A DNA stretch of 64,000 nt from Diphasiastrum complanatum (taxonomy: Eukaryota; Streptophyta; Lycopodiopsida; Lycopodiales; Lycopodiaceae). The first letter of the stretch is position 1, and each line of letters opens with the position of its first letter. The translations under genes and the position numbers were made by a program. Below the pieces are notes generated by a model. The model saw only the letters and a list, made by a program, of their open reading frames with translations, was not told where the DNA came from and did no database searches. Where the stretch lies: positions 3,457,547-3,521,546 of the forward strand of contig CM055108.1 of NCBI GenBank assembly GCA_029204225.1, in the 5' to 3' direction. Below are positions 61,081 to 64,000 of the stretch, piece after piece.

Positions 61081-61770
61081 CTACAATGATGTATCTTGCT
61101 TGAATACTTGATGTTGTTGGATGTTAGGACCAACATAGTCAAGTCTCCACTTCTCGAATGGTACTTGTGCTAACACTAGATGTAATGGTCCATAATTCTG
61201 TTTTGTCGGTTGATGTGCACATTGACAAACATCACAAGATTGAACATACTTTTCTGTATTCTTATGAATCAACATCTTGATTGCAAAATCTTGTGAATAG
61301 TAACATCAACTACAAAATGACCTCCTCTCATTCCATCATGTGATAACATGATTAGATTTGGTACTTTGTGTGGCAAAATACATCTTTAAAGAATATCATC
61401 AGCTCTCCTTTGATACAACTGGTCTGCAATCAATTGATAATGTTGTGCCTTCACAATTAACTTTTGTTGTTGAAATTTGAACAATGATTCATTGGGTTGC
61501 CCCATCATCAAATGCTCAACAAAATCTGTTGCCCATTCATGTACTACTTCCACATAAAATGATGCAGCATTTGGTAGTTCATCATCCACTTCTATTTTAA
61601 CTGGTGTTGATTGTATCCTCGACACATAATCTACAATGTAATATTATTTACCTATCTGAACTACAATACAAAAATCAAACTCTGATAATAAAAGTAACCA
61701 TCTTGCAATACATCCAATATTGCATGTCTTGTTCACCAAATACAATAAAGGTTGATGATTGGTATAGAAT
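61081..61770 (-). pseudogene. Second Gypsy lineage: RNaseH end and integrase zinc domain
   Basis: 61770-61630 reads HFAFYTNHQPLLYLVNKTCN and ARWLLLLSEFDFCIV (RNase H end). 61625-61386 reads VEVVHEWATDFVEHLM and QHYQLIADQLYQRR. 61275-61081 reads HKNTEKYVQSCDVCQCAH and FEKWRLDYVGPN, the H-C-C part of the integrase zinc domain and the start of the core. A different lineage from 58074-60088 by sequence. Frameshifted. Confidence 0.85.
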
Positions 61771-61788
61771 GCGAAATGAGTTGTCGTC

Positions 61789-61812
61789 TCCCCCGAAATG
61801 GCGCCAAAAAAA
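61789..61812 (-). promoter_or_regulatory. Gypsy primer binding site
   Basis: Minus sense TTTTTTGGCGCCATTTCGGG, a tRNA-Asp-type PBS directly beside the LTR at 61813. Confidence 0.6.
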
Positions 61813-62966
61813 TGTTGGACCCTTTCCGTGCCTCCCTAATCGATGTGATCAACAGGGCCAAGAACGGGTTTGGATCTCAAATTGGGTGAGTATTGATTGT
61901 AGTAGCGGGCTTTGATCCAAAGGGGAGGGGGATAAACTACAAGCCAGAGATGGAAATCTAAGCCAACTAAGGGTGTCAACCTTAGTGTTAGATCTAGAAC
62001 TAGAAGGGCTTAGATTTTAGAGTGAGATTCTTGCTTTTCTTCTTCTCGTTTTGGGTGTTTTTGATTTTGTTTGATCCTCTTCTTGGATCTTGGTTTCTTG
62101 GCTTATCTAGGCATCACTGGCTCTAGATCTTCTCCTCTTGAGGTCAATCTTCTCAAGGGAGGTGAACAATGAATGCTAAAACTACCTAATGAATCTTAAT
62201 GATCACTCCAAAGGGCTTTCTATCACCTATTTTGCTTGACTGTGGATTTTGTGGATTAGTTTTAGAAACTATGGATGAAAGCAAGTGCTAATGATCATTC
62301 ATAAATGTGATAGCATGATTAACAACAACAAACAAGCATTCACCATCCACAATCAATCACACACAAAGAAAATAGGAGGCCTTTGCAAACAAGTAAGAAT
62401 GGTTGAAGGAGGTCTTCTCTCTCTGTCAATCTCTATTCTTCTCTTTGAAAAGTGATTACAAAATGGTGTCACATGCCTCTTTATAGACAAACCTAGGGCT
62501 AGGATTTTTGGTTCAACCAAAAACCATGTGCCATAAGAACTTAACTATATAAAAAATTTTAAGACCAAATTGCATTTTAACTAATTGGATCCTTTTTATT
62601 TTAGGCCCATTAGAGCACTAATCTACCTCTAATTCTCATGCCATAGGCTTACGAATACAATACGCCTTCTATGGGTGTCTAACATTACATTCCTGGTAGA
62701 TCTAAGTCTTTATGCCGACTCGGCCATGCTTTTATTCTCGTCGCCATAAAATATGGTGGTGAGGCGCTGGGCTTTGATTCTGCTCATTGGCTAGTCTGTG
62801 ACTTGTCAACTTCTCTTGCATTGGTGCTCCCGGTAAGTCTGGATTCTGGAGCTCCTTATCGGTGATTTGTCGACGCTCTTTATTGTAGTTCGGCAGCTTG
62901 ACTCCATTGCTTGATATCCATTATGCTCTTTTGATAGCCGAAATTTGTTAGAAGAACCTTCTAACA
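61813..62966 (-). repeat. Complete Gypsy LTR, 1154 bases
   Basis: Low end TGTTGGACCC next to the PBS; high end CCTTCTAACA next to TGCCCCCACC (minus-sense PPT GGTGGGGGCA). In minus sense it begins TGTTAGAAGG, like the LTR at 28345. TATA-like CTATAAAGA in minus sense near 62480. Confidence 0.7.
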
Positions 62967-64000
62967 TGCCCCCACCATGAATTTGGTGACAGTCCCTTGG
63001 CACCTGTGTATGTCTTTGGCGTTGACGTGCGTGGCAATGTGAAACCCATGGTGAAAGAAGGTGAAACCATGGCGAAGGAAGGTGAAAGGGGGATAGACAA
63101 GAGGAGGGTTAGAATTGGCAAAAAGTTAGGAACAAAAATTTGGCAACAAAATTAGCGATAGTGGACCTTGGATGATGGCATTATAGTGTGCCATGGTCGC
63201 ATTATAGCAGAGAATGAGGGTGGCAGGATGGTATCGTTGGCAGTCGTAATAGATGGTGCAGAGCTCGTTATAGGCGAGATGCAGGGCTTTTGAGAGGGCG
63301 GCGACGGTTGTGTGACAGTGCTTGATATGCTCTACAAGGGCGTCTGATGGCGTCTCTGGTGATTTGACAGGCTTGTACTCTGGCACATACCGTACATGTG
63401 TGTTGCGAAGGTGAAGGGACAAATGGAGGTGGAACGAAGAGAGGGGGTTCATTCATGTGATTTAGCTCCAATTGAAAGCGTCGATCTTGAGGAAAATTCA
63501 TGATGGCAATAAAGCAAAGTGGAGGACTCCCGAAAACATCACAGAAGTAGCCAAAGTCCTTAACTTGGACAAAGCCAGTAAGGAGGGCAAAAACAAATAT
63601 ATTTTTACTGGCCTCCAATGCAAGCTAATAAATTCAAACAAGTTTTGAATTAGAGAGGGGGGAATCCGAGAAAGACAGAAAAAAATGATAGAAAACTAAT
63701 CTAATCAAATATTGAAAATAAAAGAGAGATTGTTTTCTAGAGAGGGAATAACTCCAGCACGGTGAACTATGTTTTAAGGAGTTTCAGCTCATTGTCGATA
63801 TCTTTGAGTGTTTGCTCGTCTTCCTAGAGGTGGCGCGTAGGGTGGCCAAATCGATATCTTTTGTCGTGAGTGTGGCCTCATGAGCTTTCTTGGTCTCTGT
63901 ACAACTGAATGGATCAGACTGAAAGATTCTTATAATACTTTGCCCTCTTCTTCTGAAGTTTTTGAGCAGTCGGTGTCTCTTCCTCTACCGTGTTGCACTT
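62967..64000 (-). pseudogene. Possible 3' interior of a Gypsy element
   Basis: It follows the PPT, so it should be the 3' internal part of an element running in from beyond the window. Minus-strand open stretches 63618-63268 and 63452-63126 (MNFPQDRRFQLELNHMNEPP, THVRYVPEYKPVKSPETPSD, LSKALHLAYNELCTIYYDCQ) overlap in two frames. No known domain recognised. Confidence 0.35.

Overview
This window is plant nuclear DNA: AT-rich, intron-containing and dominated by retrotransposon and DNA-transposon debris. The only genes that look like working host genes are a dehydrin with its intron inside the serine run (about 10.1-10.9 kb, minus), a CRAL-TRIO/SEC14-like lipid-binding protein with at least seven exons (about 21.8-26.8 kb, minus) and an intronless ATL-type RING-H2 membrane protein (56.0-56.6 kb, plus). 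The lineage cannot be fixed from this sequence. A Penelope-like reverse transcriptase and an unusual DDE-like element hint at a fern, lycophyte or gymnosperm-type genome rather than a compact angiosperm one (inference).

Layout. At 0-3.8 kb and 14.5-19.4 kb lie two diverged, inverted copies of one multi-gene unit. A DDE-transposase-like gene (ORF-A) converges on an acidic/basic unknown protein gene (ORF-B). In the second copy a third spliced gene (gene C) diverges from ORF-B across a promoter with five CACGTG sites and a perfect TGACGTCA-centred palindrome. A third scrap of ORF-B sits at 33.3 kb. Between the two copies lie broken Copia elements (4.2-6.7 kb), a quiet AT-rich stretch, the dehydrin gene with ABRE-like sites, and a decayed tandem repeat at 11.9-12.3 kb.

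28.3-46.7 kb is a nested graveyard: a Gypsy-type LTR, a Penelope-like RT broken by Copia, gag and ORF-B fragments, and a large CAG-rich protein-like repeat. That repeat lies in inverted orientation on both sides of a Copia RT-RNaseH fragment (34.8-41.1 kb). Next comes a chain of short LTRs joined by about 75-base internal domains that hold only a PBS and a PPT (41.1-42.7 kb), then a deleted Copia element with 1.1-kb LTRs (42.7-46.1 kb). 49.2-52.3 kb is a degenerate CACTA transposase gene. 58.1-63 kb holds two Gypsy remnants and a complete 1.15-kb LTR.

No tRNA, rRNA or CRISPR array was recognised. LTR edges, splice sites and frames were all read by eye.
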